Notes: generated by a model not told the origin, from the sequence alone. A stretch of 25,747 nucleotides of DNA from Welwitschia mirabilis (GCA_051453625.1 JBOZIK010000001.1:56205342-56231088); one strand, 5' to 3'; counted from the first letter of the stretch, positions 8,845 through 21,014 are shown. Translations and numbers: made by a program.

Positions 8845-9764
8845 ATTCTTATTACAAATAAATTATATTTTACTATTTTTACTTTATTATGAACACATAT
8901 ATTCTATTAAAGAAGAATTGAAATAAACAATTCATCAAATTATTAAGATCATGCAAATTGTTTTAAAACTTTAAAGTTTTCTCTCATCTTAAACAAAATT
9001 TAATAATTGTACATGCCATTGAATTAAAAATATTTAGATACACATTCCATCATAGACTAGAATATTTCCTTCTGGTTTCTTTTTTTCCTAATCTCTAGTT
9101 GTGATAAAGTTCTAATTTTGGTAACTAGCTCTCTTTCATATGGCTTCTAGGGTATAATTATTTTTCCACTTTTTATTTTTCACAACTTAGATTAATTACA
9201 ATGAGGAGAGTGCAACCACTATCATAGGAGTAAAAACATGTAGGATATATTTTTCTTTTCTTTTCTTTTTTAACATATCTAGATCATGGCTAACTGATCC
9301 CTCAGTGGAGTTCTCATAGCTACCATATTATACTGCTAAAGGCTTTTCTTGAAAATATTTTCCCAGTACACTTGTGGTACTTTTCTCTTTCTTTCTTTCC
9401 TTTTTTTTTATTTTTTCCAAATGATACTCAAAAGGTATTTTGTTATATGATGAAATGTATCTTTCTAATCTTCTTAATAAAGATAATTTAGAATTTTCCA
9501 TTAAAGACTTATTAAGTTAACTTCTTATTTTATAATCATTTCATTCACATTAAACAACTCGATAAATTAATAGGCTAAATAAACTTTAACATGTCCTTTT
9601 ATTATCTAATTTTAGAGATTTATTTTAGAAGTAGAGTGAAAGTATTCTTTTCATCTTATTAACATTTCCTAAATAATTAAGTATAGATCTATGATCATAA
9701 TATAACCTTAATCTTTTCCCATTAACTTAGTAGGTTACTTTTTCATTAGGATCATAGATTTCTA
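8845..9764 (-). mobile_element. gypsy copy A, 3' non-coding region
   Basis: This is the stretch between the integrase end and the antisense frame. It aligns along its length with 11910-12784 and 19600-20440. It contains the conserved block (9201-9380), whose minus-strand reading has GCCTTTAGCAGT, ATATGGTAGC, AACTCCACTGAGGGAT and GTTGCACTCTCCTCAT. A minus-strand purine stretch, AAAAAGTGGAAAAA, is a possible polypurine tract, but no LTR boundary is visible. Confidence 0.65.
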
Positions 9765-10974
9765 TGGTACCATTTCCTAGAATTTTGTTATGGTATAGGG
9801 TCTTAGTCAATTTTGTTCATATTTTTGATTTAAATGGATTTTCTTAGGATCATAAATTAATATAGAATCTTCTACATTAAATTTATTTTCCTGATTCTAT
9901 TATAAAGTTTTTTAGGTAGAAGAGGTTATTTTTTATTTTCATCTAAAATATTCATGTTTTATATCCATTCTTTTTGAGTTGTGTCTAAATTACATTTTAA
10001 TTCTTTAGCTAATTTAAATGTTTTTATTTTAAATTCAACAAAATAGCTCTTTTTCCCTAGACTAATTCATATGGAGTAAACCCTATAGTATGTTTCCAAG
10101 TTATTTTATAAGCCCATAGATCTTTATTTAATTTATTAGCCAAATCCATTTTTTTTTATTCTTTATAAATTTTGTTAATATTTTATTGAGATCTCTATTA
10201 ATTACTTTAGCTTGGCCATTAGATTAGGGCTGATAGGTAGTAGAAAATTTGTGATGGATTCTAAACTTGCATAAAAGTTTCTCAAAAACTTCACTAGTAA
10301 AATAAGTTTCCCTATTAGATATAAGACTTTGGGGCTCCAAACTAGTAGATGATATTTTAAGGAAAATGTTAACTACAATTTTGAAAGAAGAATTAGTTAT
10401 AGCCTTAGCCTTAGCTCATTTAGTAAAATAATTAGCAAGATCAAAATGTATTTTTTTCAAATTATAAAGGATTAATAAGTCTAATAAAATCTATTCCCCA
10501 AACATCAAAAGGTTCAACATTTAATCCATTATTGTGGCATTTCTAACTTTTGGCTAAATATGCCTTCTTTTTGATATTTATCATAACCTTGGACATAAGT
10601 ATTTGCATCCTTGAATATGATTGGCTAATAGTATTCCATATGGAGAATTTACATTCCTATTCTTCTTGCATCATAATGTCTTCCTCCTTCTCCCTCATGA
10701 GATTCCTTTAAAATTTATTTTTGTAAGCTTTCTTTTATGCATATTCTAATGACATGATTTTTGCATTCTCTAAATAACATCTTATCATGCAAAATATAAT
10801 CTATAGACTCCCATAAAAATCTTTTTATTTTATAATAAATCATAAAAGAAGGTAATATTTTACTTATAAGAAAGTTGACAATGTCAGCATACCATGGATT
10901 TATGGTTATCTAAAAAATGTGATCATTAGAAAACTCATCTCTTATGTTGATTTGCTCTTCATCTAGAAACTCTA
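9765..10974 (-). pseudogene. gypsy copy A integrase remnant
   Basis: The minus strand encodes a broken Ty3/gypsy integrase, which joins the element's DNA ends to the genome. From N to C: the zinc-binding region includes SHEGEGGRHYDARRIGM and FKDANTYVQGYDKYQK, where both Cys of the usual Cys-x2-Cys are Tyr; the core shows SLISNRETYF, where the family has Ser-Asp-Arg-Gly, so the second catalytic Asp is Asn; the C-terminal GPY/F-type module reads TKTLYHNKILGNGTIEIY. Several stops and frame changes occur. Copy B shows the same landmarks and shares the Asp-to-Asn change. Confidence 0.8.
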
Positions 10975-11472
10975 ACCTTAATAAGTAATCTACTACCACA
11001 TTTTCTATTCCTTTCCTATCAATAATTTTAAATCAAACTCCTACATTAATAATATTCATCTTATAATTTTTGAGTTTTCTTCTTTCTTATTCATTAAAAA
11101 TCTAATGACACTAGGATCAGTATGAACTTTTACTTTATAACCTAAAATATAATGTCTAAATTTTTTCAATGTCATTACTAATGCCAACAATTATTTCTTT
11201 GTTACTGTATAATTTTATTGAGCTAGTTTAAAATCCTTATTAATGTAAGCAATGGCATAAGGTTTATTGTCTTCATCTTTGTATTCTAAAACTACTCTTA
11301 TAGCATGTTTAGATGCATTAGTCATAATGTGCAANNNNNNNNNNNNNNNNNNNNNNNNNNNNNNNNNNNNNNNNNNNNNNNNNNNNNNNNNNNNNNNNNN
11401 NNNNNNNNNNNNNNNNNNNNNNNNNNNNNNNNNNATTCTATATAACACATAGTCGGACCTATATACTAACAC
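10975..11472 (-). pseudogene. gypsy copy A RNase H remnant, truncated by a gap
   Basis: The minus-strand translation contains IMTNASKHAIRVVLEYKDED and NKPYAIAYINKDFKLAQ, then, after stops, LEKFRHYILGYKVKVHTDP and VIRFLMNKKEEN, the order of the Ty3/gypsy RNase H domain. The first catalytic Asp region (TDAS in copy B) is TNAS here. Two stops (after KLAQ and in the following TKK-stop-LL segment) are at the same positions as in copy B. A 100-N gap (11335-11434) interrupts it, and RT is not seen on the far side, so copy A ends here. Confidence 0.75.
11335..11434. other. assembly gap (100 N)
   Basis: A 100-N placeholder inside the RNase H region of copy A. Frames drawn across it are not real. Confidence 0.95.
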
Positions 11473-11645
11473 ATAGTGAGACCTTCTACTTTTCTAAACA
11501 TTTCACCAAAGATCAAATTACAGTTAGGTTTTTTCATATATTATTAGAATTATTAAATATTTTTATTATAATTATTAAATATTTTAAAAAATGAATGAAA
11601 AAAAATACTATTACTTCTACATATAAAAAGGAAGTTCTTCGATGT
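11435..11645. other. junction DNA left of the plastid piece
   Basis: Between the gap and the clear plastid homology there are two near copies of AACACATAGT(C/G)(G/A)GACCT (about 11443 and 11469) and a doubled ATTATTAAATATTTT. It may include diverged plastid sequence: the rpl2 frame is open back to 11595. It is not otherwise recognised. Confidence 0.35.
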
Positions 11646-12784
<1,139 letters not shown>

Positions 12785-14050
12785 TTAGGAGGGTGCTTTT
12801 TCATTAGGATTATAAATTTCTATGGTTCCATTCCCTAGAATTTTTGTTATGGTATAGGATCCTAGATAATTTTTTTTATATTTTTGTTTTAAATGGATTT
12901 TCTTAGGATCATAAATTAATACAAAATATCCTATGTTAAAATTTGTTTTCCGGATTATGTTATTATGATATATTTTAATTGTATAAGAGCTTATTTTATG
13001 TCTTAATCTAAAATATTCATGTTTTCTATCCACTCTTTTTGAGATGTGTTTAAATTACATTTTAATTTTTTAACTAATTTAAACATTTTTATTCTAAATT
13101 CAATTGGCAAAATAGCTCTTTTCTAATAGACTAATTTACATGATGTTAATCCTGTAGTATGTTTTCAAGTTATTCTATAAGCCCATAGAGCCTCATTTAA
13201 TTATCATCCTAATCACTTTTCTTATTATCTATAATTTTTGTTAATATTCTATTGAGCTCTATATTATTTACTTCAATTGCGCCATTGGATTGGGGATGAT
13301 AGGTAGTAGAAACTTTGTGATAGATTCCAAACTTGATTAAAAGTTTCTTAAAAACTTCACTAATAAAATGAGTTCCCCTATTGGATATAAGACTTTGTGG
13401 GGCTCTAAACTAGTGGATGATATTTCTGAGAGAAAAATTAACTATGATTTGGGAAGAATAATTTATTATAGCCTCAACCTTAGCCCATTTAGTGAAGTAA
13501 TCAACATAGACTAAAATTTATTTCTTTTCAAAATATGAAGGATTAATAGATCTAATAAAATATATTCCTCAAACATCAAAAGGTTCAATTATTTTAATAA
13601 ATTATTATGGAATTTCTAATTTTTAGCTAAATGTACCACTTGTATGATGTTTATCACAACCTTGGACATAAGTGTTTACATCCTTAAATATGGTAGGTCA
13701 ATAGTATTCCACATGAATAATTTTTATTCCTAATCTTTTTGGGCCATAATGTCCTTCTTCTTCTCCTTCATGAGCTTCTTTTAAAATTTCTTTTTATAAG
13801 TTTTCCTTTATGCATCTTCTAATGACATGGCCTTCACATTATTTAAATAACATCTTATCATACCAAATATAATCTCTAAATTTCCTTAACAATATTTTTC
13901 TTTTATAATAAGTCATAAAAGGGGGTAATATTTTACTTACAAGAAAGTTAGTAATGTTAGCATACCATGGTTTTTTGGTTATTTGAAAAATGTACTCATT
14001 AAGAAATTCATCTCTTATGTTGATTTGCTCTTCATCTAGAAACTTTAGCC
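12785..14050 (-). pseudogene. gypsy copy B integrase remnant
   Basis: A nearly full-length but broken Ty3/gypsy integrase on the minus strand. The N-terminal part after the RNase H end is open (EQINIRDEFLNEYIFQITKK) and continues to the zinc-binding region: AHEGEEEGHYGPKRLG, then FKDVNTYVQGCDKHH, keeping one Cys while the other is His. The core includes INPSYFEKK, LVYVDYFTKWAKVEA (first catalytic Asp) and SLISNRGTHF, in which the second Asp is Asn (codon AAT at 13380-13382 on the complement). YHPQSNGAIEVNN follows with the Glu region. The C-terminal open frame (12785-13033) holds the GPY/F-type module KKNYLGSYTITKILGNGTIE. Numerous stops and one or more frame shifts interrupt it. Confidence 0.85.
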
Positions 14051-14410
14051 TTGATAAGTAATATTCTACCACATTCTCTGTTCCTTTCTTATCAATAATT
14101 TTTAAATCAAACTCTTGCATTAATAATATCTATCTCATAATTCTCAAGTTTACTTCTTTCTTATTTATTAGAAATCTAATGGCACTATGGTCAGTATGAA
14201 ATTTGACTTTGTAATCTAAAATATAATGTTTGAATTTTTCCAATGTCAATACTACTGCTAGCAATTATTTCTTTGTAATTGTATAATTTTATTGAGCTGA
14301 TTTGAAATTCTTACTAATGTAATCAATGGCATAATATTTATTGTCTTCATTTTTTTGTCTTAAAACTACTCTCATAGTATGTTTAGATGCATCTGTCATA
14401 ATGTAGAATA
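14051..14410 (-). pseudogene. gypsy copy B RNase H remnant
   Basis: The minus strand reads MTDASKHTMRVVLRQKNED, then YAIDYISKNFKSAQ, stop, NYTITKK, stop, LLAVVLTLEKFKHYILDYK, VKFHTDHSAIRFLINKKEV, stop, ILLMQEFDLKIIDKKGTENV and YYLSRL. This is the complete Ty3/gypsy RNase H order, with the catalytic TDAS and HTDHS Asp residues present. The stops lie where the family has a variable residue, Glu and Trp. The domain degrades the RNA of the RNA-DNA hybrid. It directly follows RT and precedes integrase. Confidence 0.85.
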
Positions 14411-15300
14411 GTCTTATCCAATTTGGCCCTTATAGAATAGGTGCTAATAAAAGTTTATCTTTTAAGATCTGATAGGCATCTTGACATTCCTTGGTCTAGT
14501 CATATTCCACATCCTTTTGTAAAAGACTATTTAAAGGTTTAGTGATTTTATTGAAATTAGAAGTAGATTTTCTATAATACCCAACATGTCCTAGGAAAGA
14601 TCTTAACTCTTTGAGTTTAGTTAAGGATGGTATATCTTTTATAGCTTTGATTTTTTATTCATCAGTTTTAATCCCCTTTCTAGTTATTTTGTGTCTTAAT
14701 ACTATGCCTTGTATTACCATAAAATAACTTTTCGATTAGCTAACTTTAAGGCATTTTTCCTTGCATCTTTCTAACACTTTTTTAAGTCTCTCAAGTAACT
14801 CTTCAAGGTTCTTTCTAAATGTTGAAAAGTCATCCATAAATACTTCAACTTATCTTTCTATCATGTCTTGAAAAATAATATTTATTAACCTCTGAAATGT
14901 AGTGAGAGTATTACATGATCTAAATGATAGTACTTTATAGGCATAAGTATCCCAATGATAAGTGAAAGTTGTTTTGACTTGATCCTCTTAAGCTATAGAA
15001 ACCTGATTATAACTACTATATGTATCTATAAAGTTGTAGTATTGATATCCACAATCTTTTTAAAACTTAATTAATAAATGGAAGAAAAAAAATGATCTTT
15101 GTAAGTTGCTATATTTAATATTATGAAGTCTATGCACGTCCTTCATTTACTTTATTTTTCTGGTACAACTGCTAGAGGACTAACCCATTTTAAATCAGGT
15201 ATTGGGTAAATGAATCATACTTTTAAAAGTTTAAAAATTTCTTGTTTAATTATCTCTTGCATCTGTGGGTTACACCTTATCTATGATTGCTGACTTGGTT
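14411..15300 (-). pseudogene. gypsy copy B reverse transcriptase remnant
   Basis: The minus-strand order is that of Ty3/gypsy RT: NFIDTYSSYNQVSIA, stop, EDQVKTTFTY, then SFRSCNTLTTFQRLINIIFQ (family Phe-Gly-Leu-x-Asn-Ala-Pro-x-Thr-Phe, damaged), then VEVFMDDFSTF with the catalytic Met-Asp-Asp box intact at about 14826-14841. After that come ERLKKVLERCKEK, KSYFMVIQGIVLRHKITRKG, LKELRSFLGHVGYYRK and NKITKPLNSLLQKDVEYD. Stops occur at several positions, at least two where the family has Gln (CAA to TAA) and two where it has Trp. The amino-terminal fingers are only partly readable before 15260. Confidence 0.9.
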
Positions 15301-15690
15301 TAATAGAAGTGTCTAAGTAGTTTTATATTAGCAAATTTTTGGATCTATTCCTTTAATATCTGTATGATCCTAAGAAAAGGATCCTTCTTTTTTAATTAAC
15401 ATTTTTTTAAGTCTTATATTCTAAGAATAAGTTAAGCAACTATATATAATCAAAGATCTATTAGGAGCTATCTCAACATACTCTAGCCCTTACTTAGAGA
15501 AGGTTTTCATATTTTTTTGGCTAGTAAATCTTCTTTCTTTTATTTCTTATCATTTTGTTTATTTAACATCAAATTAATTCTTATGTTAGGATTGAATTTG
15601 TTCTCACTTCTGTATTTTTTATCATTTCTTCAATAATCACTATATTAGAAAGTTTGATTTCTTTTTTAAGATCTCTAAAACTGATTTCCA
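15301..15690 (-). other. gypsy copy B protease-RT spacer
   Basis: By position this is the spacer and N-terminal RT fingers of copy B. Stops and frame changes prevent a continuous reading and no motif is certain. Nothing else is seen in it. Confidence 0.45.
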
Positions 15691-16011
15691 TTACCCCTCT
15701 TCTATGTAAATAGTATCATCTGTAATAGCCATCCACAATCTCCTAAGAATCACTACATGGATATATCCTTGCATTTTCATTACTAGTAAATCTATAAAAT
15801 AGATAAAACCTTGGAGTTCTATGGTTATGTCCTTTAGAACTCCTTCTAGTATAATTGTTGAGCCATCTACTAAGTACATGTTTCCTTGGTAAGGTATTAA
15901 TTTTAGTTTTACTAATTCTTCATAAGTTTTATAGGCTATAATGTTAATGCTTGCTTCAAGATCTACAAGTACTTCTACTTTGAGTTTTCCATCTATTTTC
16001 ACATCTATCAT
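15691..16011 (-). pseudogene. gypsy copy B aspartic protease, open but mutated
   Basis: A 106-codon open frame on the minus strand matches the gypsy retropepsin. The active-site strand reads EVLVDLEASINIIAYKTYEE, with catalytic Asp kept but the following Gly (Asp-Leu-Gly) changed to Glu, which should abolish activity. Next are LVDGSTIILEGVLKDITIEL (flap and following strand) and IDLLVMKM. The Ile-Leu-Gly-Arg-Pro-Trp box reads VVILRRLWMAI, with Gly to Arg and Pro to Leu. The frame ends DDTIYIEEG. It is clearly a different family from the plus-strand protease at 825-1193, which has a LELADTSI strand and a different box. Upstream on the same strand lie the gag hinge and knuckle, in normal order. 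Confidence 0.85.
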
Positions 16012-16029
16012 AGGTGTTCTAAGATCATT

Positions 16030-16690
16030 TCACTTTTCATGTTATCTATTTTAAATAACTTGTGTGGAAGCTCAAGAAACTTGATCCTTCCTTACCATTT
16101 CAATTTGTTTTTCTTTCTTATTTTACTTTTTCCTTTTCTATTTTGAGCACATGCTATTCATTTGTTTTGAATACATAAGTACATCCTTTAATAATTTTAA
16201 AAGAGGTATTAATATTTTTATGTCTTCTAAGATCCTTACTAAATATTCTACATCTTTTTCAACTTTTAGATGTTCTATTTGTTTACTTCTCATTGAAAAA
16301 GGTAAAGGATCTACTAAGGTATTATCCATTGATTTTATTTTAATTTTTTCCTCTTATTTAGCTAGGGGGTTACTTGGATTTACATTCTTTTTCTCCAATT
16401 CATTTTTCACTTTTTGTTTCCTAGATCTAGTAGCTATTGCTTTACTTATTTCTTCTCTAAGATTTGGTTGAGGTTGAGTAGGGGTTTTTTTCTTCTTTTC
16501 TTTCTATTTCTATTTCTTCTTTTTGGTATTTTAGATATCTATTTTTTTGATATCTATAGTAATCATACTACTGTTGCTTCTTTGAATTTACATACCTTTG
16601 TAAAGATCTCTCCAATTTTTCTTCCCATTTCCTTCTTTGATAGGGATATAATTTTTATATAATCTAATTGATTACCAAAATTTAAATTAA
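16030..16690 (-). pseudogene. gypsy copy B gag-protease hinge
   Basis: The minus-strand frames give the usual hinge of these elements. NLREEISKAIATRSRKQ (about 16400-16455) corresponds to the Asn-Pro-x-x-x-x-x-x-Lys-Ala-Ile-Thr-x-Arg-Ser-Gly box, with Gly changed to Arg. A Lys/Glu-rich acidic-basic run follows, then DPLPFSMRSKQIEHLK and ILEDIKILIPLLKLLKDVLM with YSKQM (16138-16329), matching the Leu-Pro-Phe-Pro-x-Arg and Ile-Pro-(Phe/Leu)-x-x-x-Leu-x-x-Met-Pro-x-Tyr-x-Lys segment just before the protease. The plus-strand open frames over this stretch (16151-16471, 16414-16662) are shadows. Confidence 0.75.
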
Positions 16691-16730
16691 ATTTATTGAT
16701 ATCCAATTACTAAAAAACTTCTTGCATCTA

Positions 16731-17330
16731 AGGGTATCTTATTTCATCATGATTGTCTTCCTTATAGTGTTCACATGTAGGTACTTCTTCTCCCTTGAGA
16801 TATTACATAGCTAATTCATCAAACTTTTCTACCATGCTATCAATCACTTTTTTAGCTACTTCTTTCATAAGACTAATATGTTTTAAGATAGATACAATAC
16901 CATATAGTTTTGAGGAACCACTTTATTTAGATTTTTATTCTTTTCATTTTCTTGATCCCATCTTTAACTCATATTATAAAACTGAGTAATGGCTTCTCCC
17001 ACTTTTTAGACATTCTTGGTTTTGTTGCTTCCTCTATATAACAAGTCTAATTCCTATAATGTCTGACTCTATAATCCTCTAATTAAGGCTCTAACTTATT
17101 CCTTAGAAGGAATTCCATGATTAGGATACTTGGCTAACAATATGTTATACCTATCCATAAATTCATCAAATCTTTCATTCTCTCTTTATTTAATGTTTAG
17201 GATTTGTTCTCTTAAATCTTCCACCATTCTTATGGGTTAGAATTTAGCTAGGAAAGCATTCCTAAGGGTTTTTGATGAACTAAAAGCATCATTGAGGTTT
17301 CTATAATATCATAATTAATCATCTCCTTTT
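16731..17330 (-). pseudogene. gypsy copy B gag remnant (capsid and zinc knuckle)
   Basis: Two landmarks are readable on the minus strand. The capsid part (about 17000-17290) gives NAFLAKF, EDLREQILNIK, RYNILLAKYPNHGIPSK and LIRGL, matching the retrotransposon gag domain of plant gypsy elements, with internal stops. Downstream on the same strand, VIDSMVEKFDELAM leads to the zinc knuckle CEHYKEDNHDEIRY (16734-16775), where the second and fourth ligands, normally Cys, are both Tyr. Gag forms the particle and packages the RNA. The N-terminal gag half (17330-17950) is too decayed to read with confidence. Confidence 0.8.
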
Positions 17331-18979
17331 AAAGAAAAAGGAAAATATCTCAAAAAATTTAGATTTCAAGTCAAGATCATTAGCTTTGCAAAAGGCATAA
17401 AATAAGCATAGGTGTAATAAAGGTTCTTCTAACTTTTTATCTTATAAAGGGGATATGTAGTAGTAGTTATATTTCTTACTTTATCTAGTTAATGTAGGAA
17501 TATAGGATTAATAAGACTTAAATCATCTAACTAGTGGGTATCATGATTTAATGGTCTTGAATCTCCATTATCTTCCTAATAACATCCTATTACAATGTTC
17601 TTTTTAGGTTTTTTGACTTGAACTATTTGAGAAGATTTTCCCAGTGAGTGAGGTAATATAAGAAATCTTTGTAATCATTGCTCAAATTTAGTCATCAATT
17701 TAGGAAATATTTGGTCCTTTACCATCTTTTCTAAGGTTAGTTCATTCTTTATAAAATCGTCTCTTCTACTTCTACTTTAATGATAATTTTAGTCTACTTA
17801 TTTAGATCATATTTATGTGGATCTTTAATGTACCTTCCTCTTTAATATCATCATTTTCTTTGACTATCTTATTGAATGATACTTTTTGTCATCTCTACTA
17901 ATTGAATTTAGAGGGCCCTCCTTCTAGTTCCAAAATGATGGGTGACTTATATGATAAAATAAATGTATAAAGTATCACAAAATGATATCAAAAACTATAA
18001 AATAATGCTTGAAAAATGTAGAAACTATGCTATTGCTAACTTGAGATAAGCATACATCATTAAATAAAAATATATCAAAGGCTTACTAAATAGCTAGTTG
18101 AGACTTAACCGTTTAGTTCAAAATTCATCATCACAATCGTCTTATGATGAAGTTACTTGAACTAGTTATGTTATTTATTTAAGCTTAATTACTATATACA
18201 TATATTACATGAAGGAAAATACTAAAAAAAATAAAAGATAATAGAGGTTAAATGAATTACTGAATAATAATTATTTCTAAGTACTGAAATTATCCTAGTT
18301 TATGTTTAGTTATACAAATAGGAGTAAGATAGAAATAACATTACTTTTTCAAGTAATAAAGTATGTGAATAATGATACTCAAATCCTTTTCAACTTTATA
18401 TTAAAATACTAATTGTTACATAAAGCTAATCTAATAAACTATGTTCTTCTTTGTAGGTAACACTATGAATTGTGGAAAAATGTTGCTGACATCTTTGCAA
18501 GCTAGCTAGAGTTTTCTATCTTAACCTTTTTGCCTTGTTTATTTCTAGAACCTTTTTGACAAAAAGATCCCCATATGTGGTGGTAATAATATTCCTATAC
18601 CCTTGTTAGTTTTTCAATTTCCATTCTTTACTCCTGAGGAATAAGTATATGGTTAGGGTTATTATGCTGATTTGCTATCTTAACCTTCTCTCTCATCTTC
18701 ATATCACTTGGCATCCTGTATCTAAAATGCAATAATAAAATATATGCATACTAACCTACTAACTAACTAACCTATTGGTTATTAAGCATAAAAATAAATA
18801 AAAACATATATTTACTAATGAAATATATAAGTGAGATAATGAAAGATACTTCATTAATAAGAAAGATTTACATAAATTTCATTCTCATCACTTAGGTTCT
18901 AAACAGATCGGTATGTGTCTTAGGAGTGTAAAACCCAATCAATTCAGATTTTTATTAGGTTAGAGAATAAGATGTAATA
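17331..18979. other. no gene seen; gag start/5' end of copy B and unknown spacer
   Basis: The first 600 bases probably hold the N-terminal half of copy B gag, but no domain is readable. Beyond about 17950 I see no LTR match to the left end of copy B, no primer-binding site and no gene. A perfect 8-bp inverted repeat, TTCATCAT (18124-18131) with ATGATGAA (18144-18151), flanks CACAATCGTCTT and resembles the hairpin modules at the window's left. A CTAA microrepeat lies near 18750. Confidence 0.4.
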
Positions 18980-19480
18980 GACATTATACTATGGTTATAA
19001 ATCAATCACTAATGTCTTAGATACCTTAGACACCTTTATTATCAAGGCTTGTAAAGTCCATTTTCAAAATGAAATCATTGCTCTAAGTTTTGATCTTATG
19101 ATTTATCACTTGATGGTTGAGTATCTAATAGTTAAAATAGAAGAACTTTATCAGCAACTTAATTAAGGAGACTTATCTTATGACATTTTCTCAGGCCAGT
19201 TAGTTAAACAAACACAAGTATTGGAGACAAGAGTTGATTAGCTTCAAGGCACAAATCCTGCACTTAGTCTAGATACACTAAGTCATGATAGAAGAACATA
19301 GAGAATATAATATAAAATGCCAAGCCTTATAAGAACCTTTGGTGAGCTCACCCAAAAGAATTCAACATGATGTTATAATCTCTAAGTGAAATGTGTCTAC
19401 TACCCCTTGAGTGAGAGCTTTATGGGATCATCATCTAATGCTAGGCATTCTAACAGAAAGAATAAGTATTGCTTTAATCA
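18980..19480 (+). pseudogene. antisense accessory frame of gypsy copy C
   Basis: This is the counterpart of the frame at 8123-8741. One plus-strand frame is open from about 18987 for over 50 codons: YYGYKSITNVLDTLDTF, then FQNEIIALSFDLMIYHLM and VEYLIVKIEELYQQLN, a stop, then DLSYDIFSGQLVKQTQVLETR and V. Aligned positions with copy A include VLD-x-L, ALSF/PLSF, HLM-x-EYL, QLN, QVLE-x-x-V and a C-terminal ARHSNRKNKYCF against TRHFHKRNEFCDYF. Many codon differences are silent (CTA/TTA, GGT/GGC, GTG/GTA). It lacks the one-base deletion of copy A but has other stops. Function unknown. Confidence 0.5.
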
Positions 19481-19599
19481 AGTTATCTATCTTTTTATCT
19501 TTAGTATCTTAAGCAATGCTTTTGTTCTATTTTTGCAAAATGATGTAATAAAGTCCTTGTCTAATAAATTATTTGGTTGTTATTTTATTTCAAATGAAG

Positions 19600-20440
19600 T
19601 TATCTTATGACTATTTTTATTTTCTTATGGACATATCAATTTCATTAAAGGGAATTCATACTAAGCAATTTATCAAATTACTAAGATAACATAAAATAAT
19701 TTTAAAACTATGAAGCTTACTCTTTGTTAAAATAGAATTTAATGATTATGAATGCTATTGGATTGAAAATATTTGGATTTACATTCATCACATACTAGAA
19801 GAAAATTCTTCTTTTGTTTTTATCTTTCATTATAAGTTGCAATATATAGTTTTAGTCTTAGTAACTACGTATGTCTCAAATAACTCTTGGATTATAACTA
19901 TTCCTCAACTTTTTATTTTTTATAACTTAATTTTCTAACCATAATGAGGAGAGTGCAACCACTATCACATGAGTAAGAACTTATAAGGTTTTTTATTAAA
20001 TCTAGATCATGATCAACTATCCCTCAGTGGAGTTATCACAGCTATCATATTACATTGCCAAAGACCTTTCTGAGGAATATTTATCCCAGTGTACTTTCAG
20101 TGAAACATTGTGGGTTTTTTTTATGTACATTCGTTAGAAGATAGTCTACCATGTGATGAAATGTATCTACTTGATTCTCTTAATAAGGATAATGCACAAT
20201 CCCTTATTAAAGAATTACTAAATTATCTTTTTATTTGATAACTATTAAATTTACCTTGAAAAACTTAGTGAATTAATAATTTGAATAAATGTTAAGGAAA
20301 TGATACATCCTTTATTATCTAGTTTAAAAATTTTTATTTTATAAGTAGATTCGAAGTATTCTTTTTATCTTATAAGGGTTTTCTAAATAATGTAGCATAG
20401 ATTTATGATCATAATACATTCTTATTCTCTACTCAATAAC
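19600..20440 (-). mobile_element. gypsy copy C, 3' non-coding region
   Basis: This aligns with the corresponding regions of copies A and B. The conserved block is at 19943-20102; on the minus strand it shows GGTCTTTGGCAATGTAATATG, AACTCCACTGAGGGATAG and GGTTGCACTCTCCTCAT. It lies between the integrase end and the antisense frame, in the same order as in copy A. Confidence 0.65.
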
Positions 20441-20999
20441 TTGATAGGTTACTTTTCATCTAGGTCATATACATCTAGGGCTCCATTTCCAAAAATTTTT
20501 GTTATGTTATAGGGTCCTAGTCAATTTTGTTCATATTTTTGTTTTGAATGGATCTTTTTAGGATTATACATTAATACAAAATCTCCTATATTAAAATTGA
20601 TTTTTATAATTTTATTATCATGATATATTTGAGTTTTTTATTGTAAGTTCTTTATGAAAAAGAGCTTATTTTTTATTTTGATTTAAAATATTCATGTTTT
20701 ATATCAATTCTACTTAAGCTATATCTAAATTACACCTTAGTTCTTTAGTCAATTTAAAGGTTTTATTATAAATTCAATTAGCAAAGTAGCTCTTTTTTTA
20801 TAGACTAATTCATATGTAGTAAACCCTATGCTATATTTTCAAGTTATTCTATAAGCCTATAAAGCTTCATTTAATTTTCTAACCCAATTTGTATTTTTAC
20901 TATGTATAACCTTTGTTAATATTCTATTAATTTCTCTATTATTCACTTCAACTTGGCCATTGTAGATTGAGGATAATAGGTAGTAGAGAGTTTGTGGCT
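20441..20999 (-). pseudogene. gypsy copy C integrase C-terminal fragment
   Basis: This matches the C-terminal half of the integrase of copies A and B at the DNA level, for instance the stretch corresponding to the GPY/F module (20470-20530) and the core end near 20940-20990. It is not readable as a continuous frame. Similarity to A and B stops sharply at about 20999, a few bases before the A-tract (T-run on the plus strand) of the next insertion, so copy C was interrupted there. The remainder of copy C, if present, would be beyond the right edge. Confidence 0.7.
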
Positions 21000-21006
21000 G
21001 ATATCA

Positions 21007-21014
21007 TTTTTTTT
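21007..21014 (-). other. A8 tract marking the 3' end of an inserted retrocopy
   Basis: Eight T on the plus strand (A8 on the minus strand) lie directly next to the point where gypsy copy C is broken. A 3' A-tract at an insertion point is the mark of LINE-type target-primed reverse transcription. Short A-runs are common in AT-rich DNA, so the tract alone is weak; its position is what counts. Confidence 0.5.

Noticed and set aside
11215-11472. Frames drawn through the N run
   Set aside because: The run of 100 N is of unknown real length, so continuity of either strand's frame across it means nothing.
14051-15300. Reassigned stop codons (TAA/TAG read as Gln or Glu)
   Set aside because: Stops replace Gln, Glu, Trp and variable residues alike, which fits mutation and not one consistent reassignment.
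16151-16662. Plus-strand open frames over the gag-protease hinge of copy B
   Set aside because: The minus strand carries recognisable gypsy hinge motifs; these are shadow frames.
17950-18860. 5' LTR of gypsy copy B
   Set aside because: Expected here by position, but I found no match to the element's left end, no TG...CA termini and no tRNA primer-binding site.
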